64,000 nt of DNA from Paracoccus salipaludis (GTDB taxonomy: Bacteria; Pseudomonadota; Alphaproteobacteria; Rhodobacterales; Rhodobacteraceae), in contig NZ_NSJZ01000005.1 of assembly GCF_002287065.1 (NCBI RefSeq), positions 1 to 64,000 of the forward strand. Direction: 5' to 3'. Below the pieces are notes generated by a model, which ran no database searches, was not told where the DNA came from, and saw only the letters and a list, made by a program, of their open reading frames with translations. How positions within the stretch are numbered: the first letter of the stretch is position 1; every line of letters begins with the position of its first letter. This document shows, one piece after another, positions 17,482 through 25,463 of this stretch. Position numbers and translations under genes: made by a program.

Positions 17482-18264
17482 TCAGACGGTGACGTTCATG
17501 GCGCCGCCGTCCAGGACGAGGTTCTGGCCCACGATGAAGCGCGCCTGCTGCGAGCAGAGGAAGGCGCAGGCGGCGCCGAAATCCTCGGCCCGGCCGTAGT
17601 TCCGCGTCGGGATGGTGGCCTCGCGCCGGCGGCGGGCCTCGTCGGGGCTGATCCCCTGGGCCTTCGACACGCCCTGGTCCAGCGAGGTGGCGCGGTCGGT
17701 GTCGTGGATGCCGGGCAGCAGGTTGTTCACGCAGACGCCCTTTTCCGCCACCTGCCGCGACATGCCCGCGACAAAGCCGGTCAGGCCGTTGCGCGCCGTG
17801 TTCGACAGGCCGAGTTGGGGGATGGGCGAACGCACCGCGGCCGAGGTGATGTTGACGACCCGGCCCCAGCCGCGTTCCATCATGCCGGGCACCAGCGCCT
17901 GCATCAGCGCGATGGCCGACAGCATGTTGCCGTCGATGGCGCGGATGAAGTCGTCGCGGCTCCAGTCCGTCCACATGCCCGGCGGCGGTCCGCCCGCGTT
18001 GGTCACCAAGATGTCGGCCTGCCCGCCCAGCGCGTCCAGCACGCGGGCCCGGCCTTCGGCGGTGGTGATGTCGGCCGCGACCGGCGTGACGGTGACACCG
18101 TACGCTTCCGAAAGCTCGCGGGCCGTGCGTTCAAGCGCCTCGGCCCCACGCGCATTGATCACCAGTTCCACGCCCTCGGCGGCCAGCGCCTCGGCGCAGC
18201 CGCGCCCCAGCCCCTTGGAGGCCGCGCAGACCAGCCCCTTCCTGCCCCTGATGCCCAGATCCAT
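17482..18264 (-). CDS. SDR-family protein lacking the canonical catalytic Tyr-Lys pair
   Basis: This is a 260-aa Rossmann-fold protein of the short-chain dehydrogenase family. The cofactor loop ASKGLGRG, NAG motif (LVTNAGGPPPG) and serine (NITSAA) are present. The segment that normally reads YxxxK is instead LGLSNTARNGL, so both the tyrosine and lysine are replaced. A subgroup of SDRs with this change is known (3-oxoacyl-ACP-reductase-like proteins with incomplete tetrads). It may bind a nucleotide without classical reductase chemistry. The ATG at 18264 fits the conserved N-terminus MDLGIRGRKGLV. Confidence 0.8.
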   Translation of the reverse strand: MDLGIRGRKGLVCAASKGLGRGCAEALAAEGVELVINARGAEALERTARELSEAYGVTVTPVAADITTAEGRARVLDALGGQADILVTNAGGPPPGMWTDWSRDDFIRAIDGNMLSAIALMQALVPGMMERGWGRVVNITSAAVRSPIPQLGLSNTARNGLTGFVAGMSRQVAEKGVCVNNLLPGIHDTDRATSLDQGVSKAQGISPDEARRRREATIPTRNYGRAEDFGAACAFLCSQQARFIVGQNLVLDGGAMNVTV

Positions 18265-18331
18265 GTTCGCCCCCGGTTGGATGTCCGGGCAGACCGAACC
18301 CTTCCGGGCGGCCGAGGTCAAGGGCGGGCGA

Positions 18332-18664
18332 TCAGAAGCAGAGGATCTCGGCCTCGGCCTCGGCGCGGCGCAGGTCGGCCACCATCGCCTCCATCATCCC
18401 GCCGCCCCGGAACATCCCCGAGCGGTCGCCCGTGGTCTGGCGCATCCGCAACACCGTTTCGGCCTCGACGTAATCCTGGTAGGGCAGCACGCCCGCGATG
18501 GCGTCGATGGCGCAGGAACAGCGCTGCAGCGCGTCCGCCGACTCGCCGTTGGTGGCCATGCAGGCGACCGCGTATTCCACCCGCGCCTCGGTCGGGTAGT
18601 CGTTGACCTGCTGCGCGGCCGCGGGCGCGGCCAGAAGCCCCAGCAGGACCAGGGCGCGTTTCAC
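18332..18664 (-). CDS. Small exported protein of unknown function
   Basis: This 110-aa protein has a clear signal peptide ([18 protein letters not shown]) and a cysteine-containing mature part (YAVACMATNGESADALQRCSC) ending EAEILCF, giving four cysteines in the mature chain that could form disulfides. I do not recognise a family. It starts with GTG overlapping the stop of the upstream exported protein (GTGA), so the two are almost certainly co-translated. Location downstream of a sensor kinase operon suggests a shared regulon. Confidence 0.75.
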   Translation of the reverse strand: MKRALVLLGLLAAPAAAQQVNDYPTEARVEYAVACMATNGESADALQRCSCAIDAIAGVLPYQDYVEAETVLRMRQTTGDRSGMFRGGGMMEAMVADLRRAEAEAEILCF

Positions 18665-19344
18665 TGCAGCACCATGGCGTGGCGATAGGGCGCGGGCGCG
18701 ATGACCTGCCCCGCCATCTCGCGCGGGACGGCGGGCGACACGGGGCCGGCGGTTTCGGCGACCATCTCGCGGATGGGGGCCGCAGGGTCGTCGCCCAGGA
18801 CGAAGCGCAGTTGCAGCGTCTCGAAGCCGCCCATGCGGGCGCGGTTCGGGTCGCTTTCGAAGGGGCGGGCGACCACGGTGGTGACGCCGCCCTCGCGCGC
18901 GACCGAGCCCCCGCGGAACACCGCGTCCTTGATCCGGTTGCGGATATAGTCGGGACTGCCGCCCGTCAGGGTCGCCATGTCGCGGGTGGTGCTTTCCAGG
19001 AAGAACACCACGCTGGGATCGCCGCCCGACAGGGGGAAGCGCCCGATCTTGCGGTCGCGCCCCTTGGCCTTCTGTTCCAGTTGCAGCACGGGCTTGCCGT
19101 CCGAAGGGTCCGTCACCTCGGACATCGTGATCCGCCCGTCCATGACCTGGACGAAGGCGGGCGAGGCCGGGCCCTCGTGGACCAGCGACCAGGTCAGCGT
19201 CCGGTCCCCCAGGGCCCAGGGGCCGCGCTCTGCAAAGATGAGATCGCCCGCCTCGCCGGCCGCCAACATCGCGGGCGCGCCCGCCAGGCATCCCGCCAGC
19301 ATCGCCGCGGCCAGAAGGCCGCGCAGGCTCTTGTGCTGTCGCAT
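18661..19344 (-). CDS. Exported protein of unknown function
   Basis: This 227-aa protein has an N-terminal signal peptide (MRQHKSLRGLLAAAMLAG, cleavage probably before GEAGDL) and a soluble beta-rich mature part. A GGAGG 7 nt before the ATG supports the start. No catalytic motif is recognisable. It is coupled to the small exported protein downstream and follows the hybrid kinase gene after 64 nt on the same strand. The pair may form a periplasmic unit connected to the FIST/kinase system, which is an inference from position only. Confidence 0.75.
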   Translation of the reverse strand: MRQHKSLRGLLAAAMLAGCLAGAPAMLAAGEAGDLIFAERGPWALGDRTLTWSLVHEGPASPAFVQVMDGRITMSEVTDPSDGKPVLQLEQKAKGRDRKIGRFPLSGGDPSVVFFLESTTRDMATLTGGSPDYIRNRIKDAVFRGGSVAREGGVTTVVARPFESDPNRARMGGFETLQLRFVLGDDPAAPIREMVAETAGPVSPAVPREMAGQVIAPAPYRHAMVLQ

Positions 19345-19408
19345 CGTCAGTCCTCCCTCGCGCGCCACGATGTCGCGGCGCGGTCGGCTTGCCAAGCCCC
19401 CAGTGCCC

Positions 19409-20743
19409 TCACGCGCGCGTCCGTGACAGGGTGCGCGACAGGACCGCGCCCAGCTCCTCGGGACAGACCGGCTTTTCCACGAGCACCGCCCCGATGGCGG
19501 CGCAGTCACGGGCGATCTGGGGGTTGCGCTGGGCCGTCACCATTACCGCCGGGATGGGCTGGCCCGCTGCCGCGCGCAGCGCCTGGATGGCGGCGATGCC
19601 TGTGTCGCCGCCATCCAGGTTGAAGTCGGCCAGGATCACGTCGGGGGGGTCGTCCTGCCCCATCGCGGCCAGGGCCTCGGCCGTGCCGCCGGTCGCGCGG
19701 GCGACCATGCCGAAGCGCCCGGCCAGCATCAGCTCGTAGCCCCGCCGCATGGCCGCGTCGTTTTCCACGATCAGCGCCACCCGCGCCCGCAGCCCGTGCG
19801 GCGCGGCGCCGTTGCCCTCGCCCAGGGCCGTGCCCGGCTGCACCGGGGGCAGGCCCACCCGGAAGACGGTGCCCCGGCCGGGCTGACTTTCGACCTCGAT
19901 CGGGTGGCCCAGCTTGCCGCAGGCGCGGCGGACGATCGAAAGGCCGAGCCCCATCCCCTGGGGGCCGCCCTCGCGGACGGCGCGCTGGAACTCGTCGAAG
20001 ATGCGCGCGCGGTCGGCTTCGGAGATGCCCACGCCGCTGTCGCGCACCTCGAGCCAGACAAAGCCCGCGCGTCGCCGGACGCCCACGACCACGCCGCCCG
20101 TCTCGGTATACTTGATCGCGTTGGATACGAGGTTCTGCGCGATGCGGCGCAGGAAGGTCGGATCGCTGTCCACCACAGCCGAGGTGGGCACGAAGCTGAG
20201 CCGCAGGCCGCCCGCCTCGGCCATGGGGGCGTATTCGACGGCCAGGCGGCGGAACAGGGCGTCCAGCTCGACCGGCTTGCGGTGGAACTCGATCCGCTGG
20301 CTGTCGAGCCGGCTGATGTCGAGAACGGCGTGCATTAGTTCCTCGACCGATTCGAAGGCCCCGGCCAGGCGTCCGGCCAGTTCCTGCTGCAGCGGGTCGA
20401 GGTCCGTGTCGCTGAGCGCCGACAGGAACAGCCGGGCCGCGGCCAGCGGTTGCAGCAGGTCGTGGCTGGCCGCGCGCAGGAAACGGGTCTTGGACCGGTT
20501 CGCTTCTTCGGCCGCCGCGCGGGCCACGGCGAGGTCGCGGTTCTTTTCCGACAGGTCGGCCAGCGCCCGTTCCAGATCACGGGTGCGGGCCAGGGCTTCC
20601 TGTTCCAGCGCAACGGCGGCCTGGAACATGGACCAGGCCGAGCCGCGCGTTTCCTCAAGCCGGTCGACGCGGTCGATCAGCACTTGGGCGATGCGCTCGA
20701 ACTTGGCCGCGCGGCGTTCGGCATCGTCGGTGTCAGGCAGCAT
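19409..20743 (-). CDS. Hybrid sensor histidine kinase/response regulator (NahK/ErcS'-like)
   Basis: This is a 444-aa soluble hybrid kinase. It has an N-terminal coiled coil (about 10-85), the phosphorylated His94 in RAASHDLLQPLAAARL, an HATPase domain (NLVSNAIKYT, DSGVGIS, GMGLGLSI) and a C-terminal receiver domain with Asp373 (ILADFNLDGG). There is no transmembrane segment, so the signal is likely cytoplasmic, plausibly through the FIST protein encoded upstream with an 11-nt overlap. Related kinases (FlhS in Paracoccus, ErcS' in Pseudomonas) control PQQ-dependent alcohol and formaldehyde oxidation. That specific role is inferred. Confidence 0.82.
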   Translation of the reverse strand: MLPDTDDAERRAAKFERIAQVLIDRVDRLEETRGSAWSMFQAAVALEQEALARTRDLERALADLSEKNRDLAVARAAAEEANRSKTRFLRAASHDLLQPLAAARLFLSALSDTDLDPLQQELAGRLAGAFESVEELMHAVLDISRLDSQRIEFHRKPVELDALFRRLAVEYAPMAEAGGLRLSFVPTSAVVDSDPTFLRRIAQNLVSNAIKYTETGGVVVGVRRRAGFVWLEVRDSGVGISEADRARIFDEFQRAVREGGPQGMGLGLSIVRRACGKLGHPIEVESQPGRGTVFRVGLPPVQPGTALGEGNGAAPHGLRARVALIVENDAAMRRGYELMLAGRFGMVARATGGTAEALAAMGQDDPPDVILADFNLDGGDTGIAAIQALRAAAGQPIPAVMVTAQRNPQIARDCAAIGAVLVEKPVCPEELGAVLSRTLSRTRA

Positions 20744-21875
20744 CGGGGGCGCCCGCTTCCGGCTCCATCAGCGCCAGGCCCACAAAGGTCTGGTTGACGT
20801 GCATGCCGCTGATCTGCTCGCCATAGGTGTTGAAGCCGCAGACGCGGTAGCGGCCGAAGAGGTCGGTCATCACGTCGGTCATGCCCGCCTGTTCCACGGC
20901 GAGGCGGCGCAGGATGCAGTCGAAGCCCAGCACCATCAGCGGCGGGCGCGGCAGGGCGTCCAGCGCCGCGGCGAAGCCCGCCGTCACGTCACCCGCCTGC
21001 CCCAGCGTCAGCACGGTGCCCGGCTCGATGGCCGAGAGAAGCCGCAAGCCGCCATCCTCGCCCAGGCCGCGGATCGCGCGGACATGGTGCCGCCGCCCGG
21101 TCTTGAGCAGCAGGGGATGGCGCGCGAAATCGGCGCGTTCGAGCCGGTCGGGGTCCAGCCCGGCCAGGCGCGCGTATTCCTGCGCGGCGGGCTCGGCGTT
21201 CAGTTCCTGGATCTCGCGGCGGGCGGGGTCGGCGCGGGTGACGACGGCGCGGCGGGCGGTGGGGGTGAAATGGGCAAAGCTCACCTCGGCCACCGCAAGC
21301 GCCGTTTCCACCAGCACGAAGACGGCAGCGCCCGGCACCACCGCGCCGCCGAGGATCTGCGAGCTTTCCTCGAAGGCGAGCCCGTCGCCGGCCGATCCTC
21401 CTACGACGGGAAGGCCGGGAAGGGCCGCGTCGATGGCGGACACCAGCACATCCTCGTGGCAGGCGGTGCCATCGGCCAGCAGCACGCCGAACTGCGACCA
21501 GCCGGGGGTCGGGGGAAAGGCGTCGCGCAGCTGGCGCAGTTCCGACAGCCAGGCCGAAACGGGGATTGCCCCCTGGTCCCGCAGGGCGACGGTGCGGGCA
21601 TGGAAGGCGCGGCGGGGAAAGCCGATGGCGACCACGGTGCCGCGCTGGTAGCCCTGCGGCCCGATCTCTCCGGCCGACGAGCAGCCGGCGATGCAGGTTT
21701 CCGGCAGGGCGGCGGCCAGTTGCCGCGCCAGCGGGTCCAGCGCCGTGCGGGGCGAGCCGAACAGCAGCACCAGGGCCGGGTCGCAGGCGTCCAGCCCGCG
21801 CGCAAGCGTCGCGGCCCCCTGCGGGTCGGCCGCCTCGACGCTCAGCGTCACCGGAGAAAGCCCGGCCGCCTCCAT
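20733..21875 (-). CDS. FIST domain-containing sensory protein
   Basis: This 380-aa cytoplasmic protein has FIST_N (about residues 30-215) and FIST_C (about 225-360) domains, a sensory module thought to bind small ligands such as amino acids. Diagnostic pieces are CIAGCSSAGEIGPQGY, GLPVVGGSAGDG and CGFNTYGEQISGMHVNQTF. There is no membrane segment. The gene overlaps the hybrid kinase start by 11 nt and lies 3 nt after the response regulator stop. FIST protein, kinase and regulator are therefore one transcription unit. Confidence 0.88.
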   Translation of the reverse strand: MEAAGLSPVTLSVEAADPQGAATLARGLDACDPALVLLFGSPRTALDPLARQLAAALPETCIAGCSSAGEIGPQGYQRGTVVAIGFPRRAFHARTVALRDQGAIPVSAWLSELRQLRDAFPPTPGWSQFGVLLADGTACHEDVLVSAIDAALPGLPVVGGSAGDGLAFEESSQILGGAVVPGAAVFVLVETALAVAEVSFAHFTPTARRAVVTRADPARREIQELNAEPAAQEYARLAGLDPDRLERADFARHPLLLKTGRRHHVRAIRGLGEDGGLRLLSAIEPGTVLTLGQAGDVTAGFAAALDALPRPPLMVLGFDCILRRLAVEQAGMTDVMTDLFGRYRVCGFNTYGEQISGMHVNQTFVGLALMEPEAGAPDAA

Positions 21876-21878
21876 GGC

Positions 21879-22613
21879 TCAGCCCGGATCGAACAGCCGG
21901 GCGCTGTTGGCCAGCAGCACGGCCTGGGTGCGGCGGCGGGCGTTGATCTTGGACATGATCGCGGTGATATGCGTCTTGACCGTCGCCTCGGCGATCGACA
22001 GCTCGTAGCTGATTTCCTTGTTCGCCTTGCCCTGGCAGATCAGCCGCAGGATCTTCATCTGCTGGGGCGTCAGCGTGGCGAAGCGGCGGGCGAGTTCCGC
22101 CCGGGCGTCGTCCTCGGACCCTCCCGCCTCGGGCTCGTAGCCCTCGGGCGTGACGCGCTCACCTTCCCACATGCGGCGCAGGCTGTCGACCAGCGCCTCG
22201 CGGCCCAGCGACTTGGCGATATAGCCCTGCGCCCCCGCCGCCATCGCGGCCGAGATCATGGCGTTTTCCAGGTCGGCCGAGATCATGGTGATCGGCACGT
22301 CCGGCAGTTGCCGGCGCAGGGTGACGATGCCTTCCGCCCCCCGCGCGTCGGGCAGGTTCAGGTCCAGGATCACCGCGTCGGGCGCGCCATGGGTGCGGAT
22401 CTGGTCCACCGCCGCGGCCAGGCTGCGGGCGGTGCGGACGGTCTTGCGGCCGAAGCTGATCTTCAGCGTCAGCGCGAGCGCGTCGCACATCAGCGGATGG
22501 TCATCGACGATCAGGATGTCCTTGACGCGGTCGGCGGACAATCGTGGCTGCGCGGACGCGACTCCGCTGCCGGAGCCCTGTTCGGGCGCGGCGTTCTGGC
22601 TGGCTGTCGTCAT
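21879..22613 (-). CDS. NarL/LuxR-family response regulator
   Basis: This 244-aa response regulator has a receiver domain with phosphoacceptor Asp84 (AVILDLNLPDARG) and a C-terminal LuxR-type helix-turn-helix (LTPQQMKILRLICQGKANKE, then SIAEATVKTHI). It is the first gene of the regulator-FIST-kinase operon and is divergent from an ABC transporter operon. A 13-bp palindrome 44 nt before its ATG is a candidate for its own binding site. By neighbourhood it is most like FlhR or ErdR regulators of methanol or ethanol oxidation; this is inferred. Confidence 0.87.
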   Translation of the reverse strand: MTTASQNAAPEQGSGSGVASAQPRLSADRVKDILIVDDHPLMCDALALTLKISFGRKTVRTARSLAAAVDQIRTHGAPDAVILDLNLPDARGAEGIVTLRRQLPDVPITMISADLENAMISAAMAAGAQGYIAKSLGREALVDSLRRMWEGERVTPEGYEPEAGGSEDDARAELARRFATLTPQQMKILRLICQGKANKEISYELSIAEATVKTHITAIMSKINARRRTQAVLLANSARLFDPG

Positions 22614-22656
22614 GGTCTTCCTCCCCCACGGGGCCGGCCGCTGCCGACAGGCCCGA

Positions 22657-22669
22657 CCTTAGTCTAAGG
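22657..22669. promoter_or_regulatory. Perfect palindromic operator candidate
   Basis: CCTTAG-T-CTAAGG forms a perfect 6-bp inverted repeat in the divergent intergenic region between the response regulator and the ABC transporter operon. Size and symmetry suit a LuxR/NarL-family dimer. Confidence 0.5.
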
Positions 22670-22775
22670 CGGCGGGTTCCGGGCGCAAGACCGTCCATCC
22701 GGCGATTGATCGGCGCGCCCGCCCATGCCAGCCTGCCGCTGTCCCGCCGCCCCCCGGATCATGCGAGTCCCGCCC

Positions 22776-23750
22776 ATGTCGTTCCTTCACCGCATCGCCG
22801 CCACCGCCGCCCTCGCGCTGGCGCTGGCCGCGCCCGCCAAGGCCCAGACCTTGCCCGAGATCACCGTGGGCACGCTGGAAAACGGCACCGTCACATGGGA
22901 ACTGGAGACGATCCGCGACCGGGGCCTCGACACCGCCAACGGCTTCACCCTGAAGATGCTGCCCCTGGCCGGGAACCCCGCCACGCAGGTTGCCATGCAG
23001 GGGGGCGAGGTGGACACGATCGTGTCGGACCTGCTGTGGGTGGCGCAGCAGCGCGCGGCGGGGGCGGATTTCGTCTTCCTGCCCTATTCGACCTCGGTGG
23101 GCGGCATGATGGTGCGCGGCGACAGCCCGGCGCAGTCGCTGGCTGACCTGAAGGGCAAGAAGATCGGCATCGCGGGCGGCCCGGTGGACAAGAGCTGGCT
23201 GATCCTGCGCGCCTGGTCGCGGCGCGACGGGGGCGAGGACATCGCCGCCACGACCGAGCAGGTCTTCGGCGCGCCCCCCATCATCATGAACGCGCTGGAC
23301 GCGGGCGAGGTCGATGCCGCGATCAACTTCTGGCATTTCCAGGCCAAGATGGAGGCCGGGGGCGCGCGCGAGATCATCGACGTGGGCAGCGCCGCCCGCG
23401 ACCTCGGGCTCGACCCCGAAACGCCGCTGCTGGGCTATGTCCTGCGCGAAAGCTGGATCGCCGAGAACCCCGCGCTGGCGAAGGGCCTCGCCGCGGCATC
23501 GCGGGAGGCCAAGCAGATCCTCGCCACCGACGAGGCCCAATGGGACAAGCTGCGGCCGATCATGAACGCCGCCGACGACGCCGAGTTCGCGGCGCTGCGC
23601 GAGGGCTGGCGCGCGGGCATCCCCCGGACGCACGATGTGGACCCGGCGGCGGCGCAGCGGATGTTCTCGGTCATGGCGGAACTCGGCGGGGACGAGCTGA
23701 CCGGCGGGCTGACGGAACTGCCTGCGGGACTGTTCTGGACCGTTGAATAA
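22776..23750 (+). CDS. ABC transporter substrate-binding protein, NitT/TauT-like
   Basis: This 324-aa periplasmic binding protein has a signal peptide (MSFLHRIAATAALALALAAPAKA) and a type II binding fold related to nitrate, sulfonate and thiamine-precursor binding proteins. QVAMQGGEVDTIVSDLLWVA and KGKKIGIAGGPVDKS are typical segments. The ligand is not predictable. An upstream in-frame ATG at 22761 is a possible alternative start. It begins an operon with the permease and ATPase (8- and 11-nt overlaps). Its divergence from the FIST/kinase/regulator operon suggests that system controls it. Confidence 0.85.
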   Translation: MSFLHRIAATAALALALAAPAKAQTLPEITVGTLENGTVTWELETIRDRGLDTANGFTLKMLPLAGNPATQVAMQGGEVDTIVSDLLWVAQQRAAGADFVFLPYSTSVGGMMVRGDSPAQSLADLKGKKIGIAGGPVDKSWLILRAWSRRDGGEDIAATTEQVFGAPPIIMNALDAGEVDAAINFWHFQAKMEAGGAREIIDVGSAARDLGLDPETPLLGYVLRESWIAENPALAKGLAAASREAKQILATDEAQWDKLRPIMNAADDAEFAALREGWRAGIPRTHDVDPAAAQRMFSVMAELGGDELTGGLTELPAGLFWTVE

Positions 23751-24537
23751 GAAGGCCCTCACAGGCAAGGGCCGCCGCCCCGCACGCGGCGGGCCGTTCC
23801 CCGGCATCGTCTCGGTCGCCGCGCTGATCGTCCTGTGGGCGGTGGTCGCGGCCATCAGCGACGACCCGCGCCGCCTGCCCTCGCCCCTGCTGGTCCTGCA
23901 GCGGCTGGCCGAGATCGCGGCCACGGGCGAGTTGTGGTTCCATGCCGGCATGACGCTGATGCGCGTGGCCATCGCCTTTGTCGCCGCCATGCTGGTCGGG
24001 GGCGCGCTGGGGCTGTGGATGGGCCGGGCGGGCGCGGCGGACCGCTGGCTGAACCCCTTGCTGGTGATCCTGCTGAACATCCCCGCGCTGGTGGTGATCG
24101 TCCTTTGCTACATCTGGATCGGGCTGAACGAGACGGCCGCGATCCTGGCCGTGGCGCTGAACAAGATCCCGACCGTCGCCGTGATCCTGCGCGAAGCGGC
24201 GCGTGCGCTGTCGCCCGCGCTGGACGACATGGCGCGCGTCTTCCGCATGGGGCCGGTCGCGCGGCTGCGCCACGTGATCCTGCCGCAGTTGGCCCCCGCC
24301 ATCGCGGCGGCGGCGCGGTCGGGCATCGCGCTGATCTGGAAGATCGTGCTGGTGGTCGAGTTCCTGGGCCGCTCGAACGGTGTGGGCTTCAAGATCCACC
24401 TGCTGTTCTCAAGCTTCGACGTGGCCCGCGTGCTGGCCTGGGCCCTGGCCTTCGTGGCGATCATGATGCTGATCGACCTCGGGCTGCTGCGCCCCTGGCA
24501 GGCCCGCGCGAACCGCTGGAGGCAGGATGCGCCTTGA
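23743..24537 (+). CDS. ABC transporter permease, NitT/TauT-like
   Basis: This is a 264-aa inner-membrane permease with about six membrane helices and the cytoplasmic EAA loop (EAARALSPALDDMARVFRMG) that contacts the ATPase. The most likely start is a TTG at 23743, overlapping the end of the binding-protein gene; no better in-frame start occurs before the first helix. It works with the flanking binding protein and ATPase. Confidence 0.87.
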   Translation: MNKKALTGKGRRPARGGPFPGIVSVAALIVLWAVVAAISDDPRRLPSPLLVLQRLAEIAATGELWFHAGMTLMRVAIAFVAAMLVGGALGLWMGRAGAADRWLNPLLVILLNIPALVVIVLCYIWIGLNETAAILAVALNKIPTVAVILREAARALSPALDDMARVFRMGPVARLRHVILPQLAPAIAAAARSGIALIWKIVLVVEFLGRSNGVGFKIHLLFSSFDVARVLAWALAFVAIMMLIDLGLLRPWQARANRWRQDAP

Positions 24538-25111
24538 CCTGCGGTCCAGGTCCTTCGGGACCCGCCCCGTGCTGGGCGCGCTGGTGCTGGAGGTGGCGGC
24601 GGGCGAGCGGGTCGCCCTGCTGGGGCCCTCCGGCATCGGCAAGACCACGCTGGCCCGCATCGTCGCGGGTCTGGACCGCGACTTCGACGGGACGCTGGAA
24701 GTGCCCGAGCGGCTGGCGATGGTCTTCCAGGAACCGACGCTGCTGCCCTGGCGCACGGCGCTGCTGAACGTCACCCTGCCCACGGGCGCGGACCGTGAGA
24801 CCGCACGGCGGCTGATGGCCGAGGTGGGCCTTGCGGGCCGCGAGGAGGCCTATCCGCGCCAGTTGTCGCTGGGCCAGCAGCGGCGGCTGGGGCTGGCGCG
24901 CGCCTTTGCCGCGCAGCCGCAGATCCTGCTGATGGACGAGCCCTTCGCCTCGCTGGACGCAACCACGGCAGGCCGGATGCTGGACCTGACCGCGCGGCTG
25001 CTGGACGACAGCGGGGCGGGGCTGATCCTGGTGACACATGACCCGACCGAGGCCGCGCGGCTGGGTGCCCGCCCGCTGATGCTGACGGGCAGCCCGGCAC
25101 GGCTTGGCTGA
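24527..25111 (+). CDS. ABC transporter ATP-binding protein
   Basis: This is a 194-aa ATPase with Walker A (LGPSGIGKTTLA), Q-loop (VFQEPTLLPWR), signature LSLGQQRRLGLARA, Walker B (ILLMDEPFASLD) and switch His (LVTHDPTEA). It is shorter than the usual 240-260 residues: it ends soon after the switch histidine, without the C-terminal extension of NitT-type ATPases. The start overlaps the permease by 11 nt. It energises the neighbouring importer. Confidence 0.88.
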   Translation: MRLDLRSRSFGTRPVLGALVLEVAAGERVALLGPSGIGKTTLARIVAGLDRDFDGTLEVPERLAMVFQEPTLLPWRTALLNVTLPTGADRETARRLMAEVGLAGREEAYPRQLSLGQQRRLGLARAFAAQPQILLMDEPFASLDATTAGRMLDLTARLLDDSGAGLILVTHDPTEAARLGARPLMLTGSPARLG

Positions 25112-25113
25112 GC

Positions 25114-25362
25114 CTACCAGTGCCAGTCGCTCAGCGTGCGATCGATCACCCCCTGGCTGACAAAGGTCCGCCCGCCATTCTGGAACCCGGACAGCGGCAG
25201 CCCGCTGTCCAGCCCGATGTCCTTGCGCAGGTATTCGGGCATCGTTTCCAACCGGGCGACCTCTGCCCGATGCTGCGCCCGCATCCGCCGCCCGGCCCAG
25301 AAGCCGCGCAGCCGCCATCCCCGCGTGGCCGGCGCCACGCCGCATTCAGTCGTCGTTGCCAT
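25114..25362 (-). CDS. DUF1127-like small protein
   Basis: This is an 82-aa basic protein whose central part (RRMRAQHRAEVARLETMPEY, then LRKDIGL) fits the arginine-rich DUF1127 pattern ending in a (L)RDIGL-type motif. DUF1127 proteins in alphaproteobacteria bind RNA or affect phosphate and stress metabolism. The tail after DIGL is longer than usual. It is divergent from the LysR gene and convergent with the ABC operon, ending 2 nt past it. Confidence 0.65.
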   Translation of the reverse strand: MATTTECGVAPATRGWRLRGFWAGRRMRAQHRAEVARLETMPEYLRKDIGLDSGLPLSGFQNGGRTFVSQGVIDRTLSDWHW

Positions 25363-25384
25363 GTCGCTGATCCTTCACGTCCGG

Positions 25385-25403
25385 CTTGATGCCTGACCTC
25401 AAG
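25385..25403. promoter_or_regulatory. LysR-type operator candidate
   Basis: A perfect inverted repeat, CTTGA-N9-TCAAG, lies between the divergent DUF1127-like and LysR genes, 60 bp before the regulator ATG. LysR regulators usually bind such dyads near their own promoter. Confidence 0.4.
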
Positions 25404-25463
25404 ATGCTAGCTCTGACGCGACTTCGCCAATCATGGCTCGGCATGGGGGCATAAGCCTGACTG

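Noticed and set aside
25385-25403. CTTGA-N9-TCAAG considered as an FNR box
   Set aside because: FNR sites need TTGAT-N4-ATCAA; the spacing here is too long.
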